From NCBI GenBank assembly GCA_902494195.1, contig CABUSH010000006.1, forward strand, positions 34,356 through 98,355: a stretch of DNA of 64,000 bases, read 5' to 3'. The number at the start of each line of letters is the position of its first letter. The stretch's first letter is position 1. The DNA comes from an uncultured Collinsella sp. (lineage in GTDB: Bacteria > Actinomycetota > Coriobacteriia > Coriobacteriales > Coriobacteriaceae). The notes beneath the pieces were generated by a model. It saw only the letters and a list, made by a program, of their open reading frames with translations. It had not been told where the DNA came from and ran no database searches. Of this stretch, positions 46,079 to 53,855 are shown piece by piece. The position numbers and the translations under genes are program-made.

Positions 46079-47842
46079 CTAGTGCTTGCCGCCGTGGCTG
46101 TTGAGCCAGATATTGCGACCCAGCATAAGCGCCAGCACCAGCGCGCTCACGTAGCCCATAAAGCCAATGACCGGGATACCAAACACAACCGGCTCGATGC
46201 GTGCGTAGTACACCACCGACGAACCGATAAACAGGCCGGCGATCACAATTGCCATCGACATGCGGTCGATAATTCCGCCCAGCTGTCGCAGCGCCTTATC
46301 GCTGCTCATGATCTGCGTGTTCACCTTAAGCTGGCCGCGCGTGAGCATACGCGAAGCCAAGCCCAGATACTCGGCCGCCTCGAGCGAGCCTTTTGCCGCG
46401 CGATAGCTGCTCGCGGCAAGATCGCGTCCCATGTCGCGCACGCGCGCATAAGTGCTTTTTTCGTTTTTGATATGCGTCTGAATGATCTGGATCATGTTGA
46501 CGTTGGGCATGTACTCGGTCAACAGGCCCTCGAGCGTCACCATGCCGCGGGCGAACATCGTTACCACGCTCGGCAGCTCAACGTCGTTTTTGCGCGCCAG
46601 ATTTAACAGCGAGGTCAAAAACTCGCCGATATCCAGATCCTTCAGGTCAAGGCCCGCAAAGTCAGCCACGATGAAGTCAAGATCGGACAAAAAGGCCGAA
46701 TGATCGAGCTCAGCCGAATCGCCACGCGTCACGGCAAAGCGCATGAGCGAATCCTTGAGCTTGGGCACGTCACCCTCGGCCACGGCGAAAATCATGTCCT
46801 TGACGATACCGCGATCGTGACTCGACATGCGTCCGACCATGCCCAAGTCGATAAAGTAAACGATGCCGTCCTTGAGAATAATGTTTCCCGCATGCGGGTC
46901 GGCATGGAAAAAGCCGTCGTCGAGCACCTGCGTCGAGTAGTCCTCGACAATCGCGGCACCGATCTTTTCCAAGTCATAGCCCTCGGCCACCAAGCGTTCA
47001 GGATCGGCGATCGAAATGCCGTCGACGTAGTCCATAACCACCACGTGCTCGGTGCACAGGTCCAGATAGGATTTAGGGCACGTCACGCCATGAACGCTCT
47101 TATGGAACTCGTAGAAGTCGTTGAGGTTTTTGGCCTCGGCCAAAAAGTTGGTCTCCTCGCGAAACGAGGTCCACAACTCCTCGACTACGCCGTGCAGGTC
47201 AACGAATTGATCGGTGTTGACGAACTTGGAAACGATACGCACCACCGAGCGGATGATATCGATGTCCTGTGCCATAACCTGCTGCGCACCGGGGCGCTGC
47301 ACCTTGACGGCCACGTCCTCGCCCGTCACCAGACGAGCGCGGTGCACCTGCGCGAGCGATGCGCTACCAAGCGGATTGGGGTCGATCGCATCGAACATCT
47401 CCCCCAGGCGCAGGCCGTATTCTTCTTCCAGACAACTGAGTACGACCTCGTACGGCACCGGCTCCACGTCGGAGCGCAGACGACGCAGCTCGTCGCAAAA
47501 GCGTTGCGGCAGAATCTCGGACCGGTTAGCCAGAATCTGCCCCATCTTGACGAACATGGGGCCGAGTTCCTCGAGCAGACGGCGCAAACGAACCGGCGTG
47601 AGGTTGTCCCACACGCGGTACTTTTTGACCAGGCGAACAATCTGCCCGATGCGTTCGCGACGACCCGCCGGCGTGAGCTGGTATTCTTCATCCGGCGCCA
47701 TCGCGTCGGGCTCCTCGGGGACCATATCGACAGCGCGCGGCTTCTTGCGAGCGCCCGAGACGGCGGCGTCGACCTCATCGACAACCGCCGCCTCGTCACC
47801 TAAGGGATCTAGATTGTTGTAATCGGTGGTGGAATCTGCCAT
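46079..47842 (-). CDS. ABC1/UbiB/AarF-family atypical kinase
   Basis: A 587-residue protein. It has the family KxGQ motif (FVKMGQILANR), the A-rich loop (PLGSASLAQVHRA), the VAIK-type Lys in DVAVKVQRPG, the catalytic FHADPHAGNI and the metal-binding DLGMVG. Two C-terminal membrane helices (about 525-580) anchor it. Relatives act in quinone or lipid metabolism as ATPases/kinases. It starts 8 bases after the phasin-like gene, forming an operon. Confidence 0.88.
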   Translation of the reverse strand: MADSTTDYNNLDPLGDEAAVVDEVDAAVSGARKKPRAVDMVPEEPDAMAPDEEYQLTPAGRRERIGQIVRLVKKYRVWDNLTPVRLRRLLEELGPMFVKMGQILANRSEILPQRFCDELRRLRSDVEPVPYEVVLSCLEEEYGLRLGEMFDAIDPNPLGSASLAQVHRARLVTGEDVAVKVQRPGAQQVMAQDIDIIRSVVRIVSKFVNTDQFVDLHGVVEELWTSFREETNFLAEAKNLNDFYEFHKSVHGVTCPKSYLDLCTEHVVVMDYVDGISIADPERLVAEGYDLEKIGAAIVEDYSTQVLDDGFFHADPHAGNIILKDGIVYFIDLGMVGRMSSHDRGIVKDMIFAVAEGDVPKLKDSLMRFAVTRGDSAELDHSAFLSDLDFIVADFAGLDLKDLDIGEFLTSLLNLARKNDVELPSVVTMFARGMVTLEGLLTEYMPNVNMIQIIQTHIKNEKSTYARVRDMGRDLAASSYRAAKGSLEAAEYLGLASRMLTRGQLKVNTQIMSSDKALRQLGGIIDRMSMAIVIAGLFIGSSVVYYARIEPVVFGIPVIGFMGYVSALVLALMLGRNIWLNSHGGKH

Positions 47843-47850
47843 CTGCGCTG

Positions 47851-48267
47851 CTACTCGGCCTCTTCGGTATCCTTCGCATCGTCGGGCTCAACAGACTCGA
47901 CGGGCACCGAGGTCACGTTGTCCTCGACCGAATCGACGATATCGCGCACATGGGCCAGGAAGGCCGTGCGCTCGGGGGCGGTCATAACGCGGACGCGGGC
48001 CAGGATGAGCTCGTCGAGCACGCGCTGTGCCGCAGTCTCACCCTGCATGCCCAGGCGCTCGGTCAGGTCGGAGATGGTGCCACCGGCCTGCTCGAACATG
48101 TCGGACACACTGCGGGCGATATCGGGGGTGGCGGTGTCCTTGCGCACCTGCTCGCCCTTGGTATTAAGGTCGTCGAGAACCTTCTTGCTGCCCTCGACGG
48201 CAACGGCGGCGGCGCCGAAGCCCACGTTGATGGCGCCGTTAACGAGCTGATCGAGTTTCATAACCAT
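47851..48267 (-). CDS. Phasin-like helical protein
   Basis: A 138-residue, Ala/Val/Glu-rich helical protein. It has an N-terminal amphipathic region (LVNGAINVGFGAAAVAVEG), a charged helical middle and an acidic tail (VEPDDAKDTEEAE). Similar small proteins are encoded next to AarF/UbiB kinases in other bacteria and called phasin or PhaF-like. ATG 48267 has GGAG 6 bases upstream. Function unknown; a lipid-surface or kinase partner role is plausible. Confidence 0.6.
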   Translation of the reverse strand: MVMKLDQLVNGAINVGFGAAAVAVEGSKKVLDDLNTKGEQVRKDTATPDIARSVSDMFEQAGGTISDLTERLGMQGETAAQRVLDELILARVRVMTAPERTAFLAHVRDIVDSVEDNVTSVPVESVEPDDAKDTEEAE

Positions 48268-48366
48268 GGTTGTCTCCAATCACAAACAACTGCATTGGCG
48301 TTCTTGTACCCAAGATTGAGTGAAAGCGACAAAGCGTTTTAGCGCTATTCGATCGACGGGAAATCC

Positions 48367-49890
48367 CTATCTCACGTTGTCGTTCATCGCGAAAGAGTTC
48401 TTCATGGCGCAGCTCGTGGTGTAGAGCACCTTGCCCAGTAGAGCATCAGTCTCTACGCGAACACGCTCGGCAAACTCCTCGTTGGCGCGTGCAAGCTCGG
48501 CAGGCACCTCGGCCTCGGGCAGAACGGCTACGGCAGCGTCGACGTCATGAATCTGCTTGTGGCCCATGCCGCCGACCTTCTCCTGATAATCCTCGACCGC
48601 GCGACCGCACTCATGGAAGCGAACATCGGCCAGGGCGCCGATCAGGCGGTTGGCCCAGTAGAAGTTTTCGGACGTTACGCGAGCCTGCGTGTCGGCATAG
48701 TACTCGGGCATGGTCTCGACGTTGGCGTACAGCGGAACTAGCGCGTTAAACGAGTTGGAACCAAAGGCCATCCACTGCACGGCGCGGTAGGCCGGCTGCG
48801 CATAGGGACGCAGCTGCAGTACGGCGAGTTGGCTGTTGCGGTTGATGCCGATGGGGCGATAAGCGCCGCGCGTGGCGGGCGTGCCCTTGCTGCCGTAGCA
48901 GTCGTACTCCGTGCCCTGGTAGTGGCTCGAGAGTACGTACTTGATGTCCTCGATGGTCACCTTGCGCTCGGGCACGCGGCTCCAGGGGATATCGTCGCTC
49001 TCGGGCGTGTAGTCGGCGTCGGGGCCGTCCCACACGTCGCTGGGGTTGAGGCAGCGCTGCATGTACCAGGCGCGCGGCGTGTTGTAGACATGATCGCTGT
49101 CTCTGTGAGAGCCAAAGGCTTCGCGCGGGTTAAAGATCGCAGCCGGGCCGTCGCCATCGACGCCCAGCGTCAGGTCCAGATGCCACTCGGCCATCCAGGC
49201 ACGCAGGTCGGCGGAGCACATGTGGTCGGCCTGGGCGCCCTCGGCGTCATCCAGGTCAAAGCTGTCGATACCCAGCTGGTTGGGCATGGTCACATAGGCG
49301 TCATCGGGCACGCGCTTGGCGATCCAGTGGTGACCGCCGATGGTCTCGAGCCACCAGATCTCGTCCACGTCGCTAAAGGCGATGCCGTTGTTCTCGTAGG
49401 TGCCATAGCGCTCAAGCAGGTCACCCAGAATGCGTACGCCGTCGCGGGCGGATTTGGCATATGGCAGCACCAGGGTCACCATGTCCTCCTCGCCCAGACC
49501 GCCGGGCTGCGCCGGAACATAGCCGTCCTCGTCCTCGTTGCCCTTGGCGGGCACGTAGTCGACGAGCGGGTCGGCGCCGCGAACGCGCTCGTTGGTGGTG
49601 AGCGTCTCGGTTGCGGACATGCCCACATTGAGCTCGTTGAAACCGGCCTCGGCCCAGATGCCGTGGCCCGGGACAACATCGGGGACGCTCGTGTAGCGCA
49701 TGGGGTTATCGGGCAGTTCAACGGTCAGGTGACTCAGGACGCTCGTGTAGACGCGCGGCTGCTCGTCGGGATGCACCACGCGCATACGCTTGGGCTCAAA
49801 CACCCCGTTGGACGAGTCCTCGTTGCGGGCAACCAACGTCGACCCGTCGTAGCTCGCGTTCTTACCAACCAAAATCGTTGTGCACGGCAT
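48367..49890 (-). CDS. C69-family dipeptidase (PepD-like)
   Basis: A 507-residue Ntn-hydrolase. The N-terminus MPCTTILVGKNASYDGS puts Cys3 as the nucleophile freed by processing; ARNEDSS and IWWLETIGGHHWIAKRVPDD are family motifs. Substrates are broad dipeptides. ATG 49890 has AGGAGG 6 bases upstream, whereas the ATG at 49896 overlaps it. No signal peptide is seen. The MITE-like element begins 82 bases upstream, so it may affect the promoter. Confidence 0.9.
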   Translation of the reverse strand: MPCTTILVGKNASYDGSTLVARNEDSSNGVFEPKRMRVVHPDEQPRVYTSVLSHLTVELPDNPMRYTSVPDVVPGHGIWAEAGFNELNVGMSATETLTTNERVRGADPLVDYVPAKGNEDEDGYVPAQPGGLGEEDMVTLVLPYAKSARDGVRILGDLLERYGTYENNGIAFSDVDEIWWLETIGGHHWIAKRVPDDAYVTMPNQLGIDSFDLDDAEGAQADHMCSADLRAWMAEWHLDLTLGVDGDGPAAIFNPREAFGSHRDSDHVYNTPRAWYMQRCLNPSDVWDGPDADYTPESDDIPWSRVPERKVTIEDIKYVLSSHYQGTEYDCYGSKGTPATRGAYRPIGINRNSQLAVLQLRPYAQPAYRAVQWMAFGSNSFNALVPLYANVETMPEYYADTQARVTSENFYWANRLIGALADVRFHECGRAVEDYQEKVGGMGHKQIHDVDAAVAVLPEAEVPAELARANEEFAERVRVETDALLGKVLYTTSCAMKNSFAMNDNVR

Positions 49891-49971
49891 GCGCATCCTC
49901 CTTGAGCGAAGAAATCAAACGATAACAGTGTATCGCTTCGGCGCAGAAAGGACGAAACCACGGCGCTGGCA

Positions 49972-50212
49972 ACCCCTGTGGACAAAAAATGCCAAATATG
50001 AGTACTGTTGCCAATTTAGTAACAGCAATTTTGCTACGTATGGGTGTCGAAAGTCTACATTTGTTCAAAAATTAGATGATGTAATTCCTCATAGGTCCAA
50101 TAAAATAAGCTCTCTATCGATAATAAATATCGTTAGAGAGCCTATTTGACCTAAAATATATGTGACTATCTTGGCAACAGTACTCATATTTGGCATTTTT
50201 TGTCCACGGGGT
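49972..50212. mobile_element. MITE-like element, copy 2, with 40-bp terminal inverted repeats
   Basis: 241 bp, markedly AT-rich. The left end (49972-50014) runs ACCCCTGTGGACAAAAAATG, then CCAAATATGAGTACTG and TTGCCAA. The right end (50171-50212) is its reverse complement apart from one missing base. Inside is a terminator-like hairpin GCTCTCTA/TAGAGAGC (50109-50141) that may end a small RNA. No protein is encoded and no clear target duplication is seen. Confidence 0.75.
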
Positions 50213-50244
50213 ATAGAACTAACCCCTCAAGCAGCCCAAAACGC

Positions 50245-51099
50245 CTATTTCGATGCGCGCTCGGCCGCTTCGATCACGTGTTTGGCGAGGATCGCCGTCG
50301 TCACAGCGCCCACGCCGCCCGGCACGGGCGTGATGGCGTTAACGACCGGCTCCGCAGCATCAGAATCGACGTCACCCACCAGCTTGCCAGCGGCCTCGTC
50401 CCAATTAATGCCAACATCGATGATCGTCTGGCCCTCGCGAACCGCATCCACGCCAATCGTACGTGCGCGTCCAACGGCGGCAACCACAATGTCGGCAGCA
50501 CGGCACTCGGCAGCAAGGTCGTGCGTATGCGTATGGCACGTCGTCACGGTCGCATTGCTCGCCGTAAGCATGGCGGCAACGGGACGGCCAATCACCAGAG
50601 ACCGACCGACCACAGCAACCTTAGCTCCATCCAGCTCAACGCCGTAATGATCCAGCAAAGCAAGCACGGCTTCGGCTGTGCAGGGGGCAAAACCCTCGCC
50701 GCGCCCCGAAAGCGTGGTGAGCAGCGAAGCCGGCGTCATGGAGTCAACGTCCTTGGCGGGATCGAGTGCCGAGGCAACCGCGTCCTCGTCAAGGCCGGCG
50801 GGCAGCGGGCGGAACATCAGGCAGCCATGAACAGCGGGGTCGGAATTGATGTCCTCGATGGCCGCCAACAGCTCGTCCTGCGAAACATCGGCGGGAAGCA
50901 AAACGCGGCGAGCCTCAATGCCAACCTTTTCGCAGCGCTTGAGCGCACCGCGCTCGTAGGATAGGTCGTCCTCGCGTTCACCCACGCGCACGATAGCCAG
51001 CGTCGGCACAACGCCGCGCTCGCGCAAAGCCACGCAGCGAGCAGCAAGTTCCTCAGTCAAAGCGCGAGCAACGGGGGCACCCTTCAGCAGTTCAGCCAT
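50245..51099 (-). CDS. folD: Methylene-THF dehydrogenase FolD, probably without cyclohydrolase activity
   Basis: A 284-residue FolD: KDVDSMTP, PCTAEAVLALL, VVGRSLVIGRPVA, IDVGIN and the C-terminal ITPVPGGVGAVTTA (NADP site). In bifunctional FolD the YxxxK motif carries the cyclohydrolase Lys. Here it reads SYERGALKRCEKVGI, with Ala in the Lys position, and VQLPLP has become MFRPLP, so the catalytic Gln is lost too. The gene lies 2 bases after an FchA-type gene that can supply the missing step. ATG 51099 follows GGAAGAGGGG. Confidence 0.88.
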   Translation of the reverse strand: MAELLKGAPVARALTEELAARCVALRERGVVPTLAIVRVGEREDDLSYERGALKRCEKVGIEARRVLLPADVSQDELLAAIEDINSDPAVHGCLMFRPLPAGLDEDAVASALDPAKDVDSMTPASLLTTLSGRGEGFAPCTAEAVLALLDHYGVELDGAKVAVVGRSLVIGRPVAAMLTASNATVTTCHTHTHDLAAECRAADIVVAAVGRARTIGVDAVREGQTIIDVGINWDEAAGKLVGDVDSDAAEPVVNAITPVPGGVGAVTTAILAKHVIEAAERASK

Positions 51100-51101
51100 G
51101 G

Positions 51102-51734
51102 CTATCCCCTCTTCCTTGCGGCGTCGGCGGCGCGGCGCGCCAGCGCATCGGCGCGCGGCAACCACATGTCGAGCAACTCATCACACGCCGTCTCGAGCTC
51201 CTCAGCACGAGCGCGATCCTTCATAGACGTGGTGTTCGCAAAGAGCGTCAAGCTCGCGCCCTGCATAGCGGAACGGCAGAACACGGCGCCGCACGCCACA
51301 TCGGACAGCAGCTGACGCGAACCCTTGTCGGCCATGTCCTCGAGCAGCGCCAGTGCACGCCCGCAGGCATCCATAATGCGATACGGCGGCATAGCGGCCA
51401 CATGCAGCGCATCCTGAATCGCGGTCGCTCGAGCCGGATCGCCACGCGGAATACCGTACGCCGCGGACACCTGCCCATATGCACGAACGTCCTCGGCAAC
51501 CAACTCGACAAGCTCCTGGGCCAACTCATCTGCCTGGGCAAATGCGCGCGTCAGGTCATCCGCGCGATCGGCAAGCGCAGGATTGGTCGCACCATAACGA
51601 GCGACCATTCCACAAAGCGAGGCGCCCAGCGCGCCCACAAAGGCGCTCGCGCTGCCACCGCCGGGAACCGGCTCGCGTGCGGCAAGTGCCTCGGCAAACT
51701 CTCGACAGGTTTTATCCATCATCTCTTGGCTCAT
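51102..51734 (-). CDS. fchA: FchA-type methenyl-THF cyclohydrolase / cyclodeaminase
   Basis: A 210-residue, all-helical member of the formiminotransferase-cyclodeaminase C-terminal family: REPVPGGGSASAFVGALGASL near residue 20 is its signature loop. In acetogens and clostridia such stand-alone proteins hydrolyse methenyl-THF to 10-formyl-THF. It is paired with a FolD that lacks the cyclohydrolase Lys, so that role is more likely than histidine-pathway cyclodeamination. ATG 51734 has AAGG 9 bases upstream. Confidence 0.8.
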   Translation of the reverse strand: MSQEMMDKTCREFAEALAAREPVPGGGSASAFVGALGASLCGMVARYGATNPALADRADDLTRAFAQADELAQELVELVAEDVRAYGQVSAAYGIPRGDPARATAIQDALHVAAMPPYRIMDACGRALALLEDMADKGSRQLLSDVACGAVFCRSAMQGASLTLFANTTSMKDRARAEELETACDELLDMWLPRADALARRAADAARKRG

Positions 51735-51897
51735 ACGCACGCACCTTCAAGTCATATACATCGGTCAGGCGGCAACCGCCGACCAACCGCATCGAACACG
51801 TAATGGTGCTAAGTCTAGCCCATAAGCACATGGGCGTCAGCGCACCTGGCCATCGCGGATTTCTATGACGAACGATAGGCCATGCCAACGCAAACAT

Positions 51898-51913
51898 GGG
51901 ACACATGGCCCAC
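51898..51913 (+). repeat. Shared 16-mer upstream of lipoprotein 1
   Basis: GGGACACATGGCCCAC, which recurs exactly at 52869-52884 upstream of lipoprotein 2. GGG-ACACATGG-CCC is weakly palindromic, so it may be a common operator. Confidence 0.5.
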
Positions 51914-52111
51914 GTTTCGAGACTCCCGGGCAGCGGCAACTGGGGCATACATATAGGTAAGGAGCCCCATGTTGGGGCAACGCTCATCACGGCACCGGAC
52001 GACGAATGGAGGAATCACCGCACAGCAAACAAAGTCATCATGTGCACGCGCAACCGCCGCCCCAGCGATCCGCGGCACACGATGTCCCTGGCAGACAAGG
52101 AGGACGCCACC

Positions 52112-52714
52112 ATGAAGAAAAAGACCCTATCAATCCTTTCCCTTTGCATTGCCCTCTTTGCCGCATTTGCCCTTGTCGGCTGCGGCGGGAACGCATCGGG
52201 CGGGGGCAGCAGCGCATCCAAGAGCGAGGGCAAGGAAAAGGCCCCCGTCGCCAAGAAGACCGACTTTATCTGGTTTAAGGTCGAGATGCCCGAGGGCGTC
52301 GGCGTAAGCGACTCCGCCGGCAAGAATGCCGACAGGGTCCAGCTCACCTTCCCCGAAAACGAGAACGCCTCGGCCGATCGCTTTATCCCCGTTTGGAAAA
52401 AAGCGATGACAGCCGAGGAATCCCACGCCGACCAGGCAGAAAAGAAGGGGGATACGTTCCAGTGGAAGGATGGCGGGTCCGTCGAGTATAACGGCAGGAC
52501 GTGGCTCGTCGGAACATACGAGGACAACAGCGGCATCTCAGCCATGCTTTTTACCGACGTTGAGCCGGGAAGCGTCTACGTCCTCATCTCGAACTTCGAC
52601 CAGCACAAGAAAGAAGCCGAGACGCTCCTCAACTCCATCGAGTTCCCCGATGACATGGCAGAGGCAGTTTCCGAGGCGCGCGAAGTCGAGATTTCGAGCA
52701 TCGAGCTCAAGTAA
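52112..52714 (+). CDS. Lipoprotein of unknown function (paralog 1)
   Basis: A 200-residue lipoprotein: signal peptide KKKTLSILSLCIALFAAFA with lipobox LVGCGG, a Gly/Ser spacer, then one globular domain (KKTDFIWFKVEMPEGVGV, FIPVWKK, VEYNGRTWLVGTYED, PGSVYVLISNFDQHKKEAETLLNSIEF). AAGGAGG lies upstream. It is paralogous to the next gene. The domain resembles small stress-type 'DUF4367-like' lipoproteins only in layout. No function is known. Confidence 0.75.
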   Translation: MKKKTLSILSLCIALFAAFALVGCGGNASGGGSSASKSEGKEKAPVAKKTDFIWFKVEMPEGVGVSDSAGKNADRVQLTFPENENASADRFIPVWKKAMTAEESHADQAEKKGDTFQWKDGGSVEYNGRTWLVGTYEDNSGISAMLFTDVEPGSVYVLISNFDQHKKEAETLLNSIEFPDDMAEAVSEAREVEISSIELK

Positions 52715-52784
52715 CGGGACACCCGCACGCGCCTACGCGCACCTGCGCACATGCGCCCCATTAAAGCAACGGGCACCCAACCCC

Positions 52785-52820
52785 GGGGAGGGCCGACAGG
52801 CATCGGCCCTCCCCTCTTTT
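52785..52820 (+). terminator. Terminator after lipoprotein 1
   Basis: GGGGAGGGCCGA and TCGGCCCTCCCC with CAGGCA loop and CTCTTTT tail. Confidence 0.85.
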
Positions 52821-52868
52821 GGACCCGCGCATATTGCCACTTGTCGGCGCAAATCCGGCCCTCAGAAT

Positions 52869-52884
52869 GGGACACATGGCCCAC
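52869..52884 (+). repeat. Shared 16-mer upstream of lipoprotein 2
   Basis: Second exact copy of GGGACACATGGCCCAC, 73 bases before the second lipoprotein's ribosome site region. Confidence 0.5.
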
Positions 52885-52957
52885 CCTAGCGAGCCGTCCA
52901 CGCGTACAGTAAAGGCAGGTAATCCATGGGCGGTTACAGATCGAGGAGGACACGACC

Positions 52958-53551
52958 ATGAAAAAGAAGGCCTTTGCGATTCTCACACTCTGCATCAGTC
53001 TCCTTGCCGCGGTTGCCCTGGTGGGTTGCGGCGGAAGCGGCGGCGCTACCGGCAGTGGCGGTGGCGGCGGCGCAGAAAAGCCAGCCGTGGATATGAGGAC
53101 CGACTTCATTTGGTTTAAGGTCGAGGTGCCCGAGGGCGTCGAGATCACCGACGTTGCCGGCGACACCGCCGACAGGGCCCAGTTTAAGTTCACCGAGAGC
53201 GAGCACGCCAGCGATCGCTTCATCCCTGTCTTCGACTCTGACAAGAACGCTGACGAGCTGTTCGACTACGAGGCCAAATGGAAGGCCAACTTTGAGTGGA
53301 CCGAGAATGATCCCGTCAAGTACAACGGCAAGACTTGGCGCAACGCTTCCTATACACACTCGGGCGGCGTAACGACTGAGTACTTCACCGAAGCAGGCGG
53401 CGGCAGCGTTTACGTGAGCATCGACAATGTCGAGGAGCACAAGGACGCCGTCGAGACCATGATGAAGTCTCTGGAGTTTGCCGATGACATTGCCAAGGCC
53501 AAGACCGAGGCCATGGACGTCAAGCTCGACGATATCGAGATCAAGCGCTAA
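52958..53551 (+). CDS. Lipoprotein of unknown function (paralog 2)
   Basis: A 197-residue lipoprotein (LVGCGGSGG lipobox) paralogous to the gene before it: both share DFIWFKVE-x-PEGV, DRFIPV, VKYNGKTW-like and GSVYV segments. GAGGAGG precedes the ATG. Each copy has its own terminator and shared upstream 16-mer, so they are separately transcribed duplicates rather than an operon. Confidence 0.75.
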   Translation: MKKKAFAILTLCISLLAAVALVGCGGSGGATGSGGGGGAEKPAVDMRTDFIWFKVEVPEGVEITDVAGDTADRAQFKFTESEHASDRFIPVFDSDKNADELFDYEAKWKANFEWTENDPVKYNGKTWRNASYTHSGGVTTEYFTEAGGGSVYVSIDNVEEHKDAVETMMKSLEFADDIAKAKTEAMDVKLDDIEIKR

Positions 53552-53624
53552 GCGACTGGCGAGCGCAACGGGAAACACGGTCGCAGAGCAAACAAGCGAC
53601 GGTACCCCAGCGCTTCGTACCCAG

Positions 53625-53655
53625 GGAGGGCCGGTAAACCGACCCTCCTTTTCTT
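53625..53655 (+). terminator. Terminator after lipoprotein 2
   Basis: GGAGGG-CCGG-TAAA-CCG-x-CCCTCC followed by TTTTCTT. Confidence 0.8.
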
Positions 53656-53855
53656 ATGCCGATAGCCGGCGAACGCGAGGGTGCCGGGCGGCAAAACCAC
53701 CCCCAGCGCGGTAGCAGCACAAATAGACAAGCGCCCCAACGCGTCCGCCCGCCGATTTATGGCGCCACGCAGACAATTAAGCCAACACGTTTAGACATCC
53801 GGGCAGTATAGTGAACAAAATGAGTGCATAACCGCACCCTGCGAACGGAGGAGTT
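53656..53855. other. Leader of the PI-PLC-like gene
   Basis: 200 bases with no frame or repeat that I recognise; GGAGGAG lies just before the next ATG. Confidence 0.35.

Noticed and set aside
46079..48267. UbiB-like kinase and phasin-like gene as a polyhydroxyalkanoate locus
   Set aside because: No PHA synthase or depolymerase is nearby; the pairing is better read as a lipid or quinone kinase with a helical partner.
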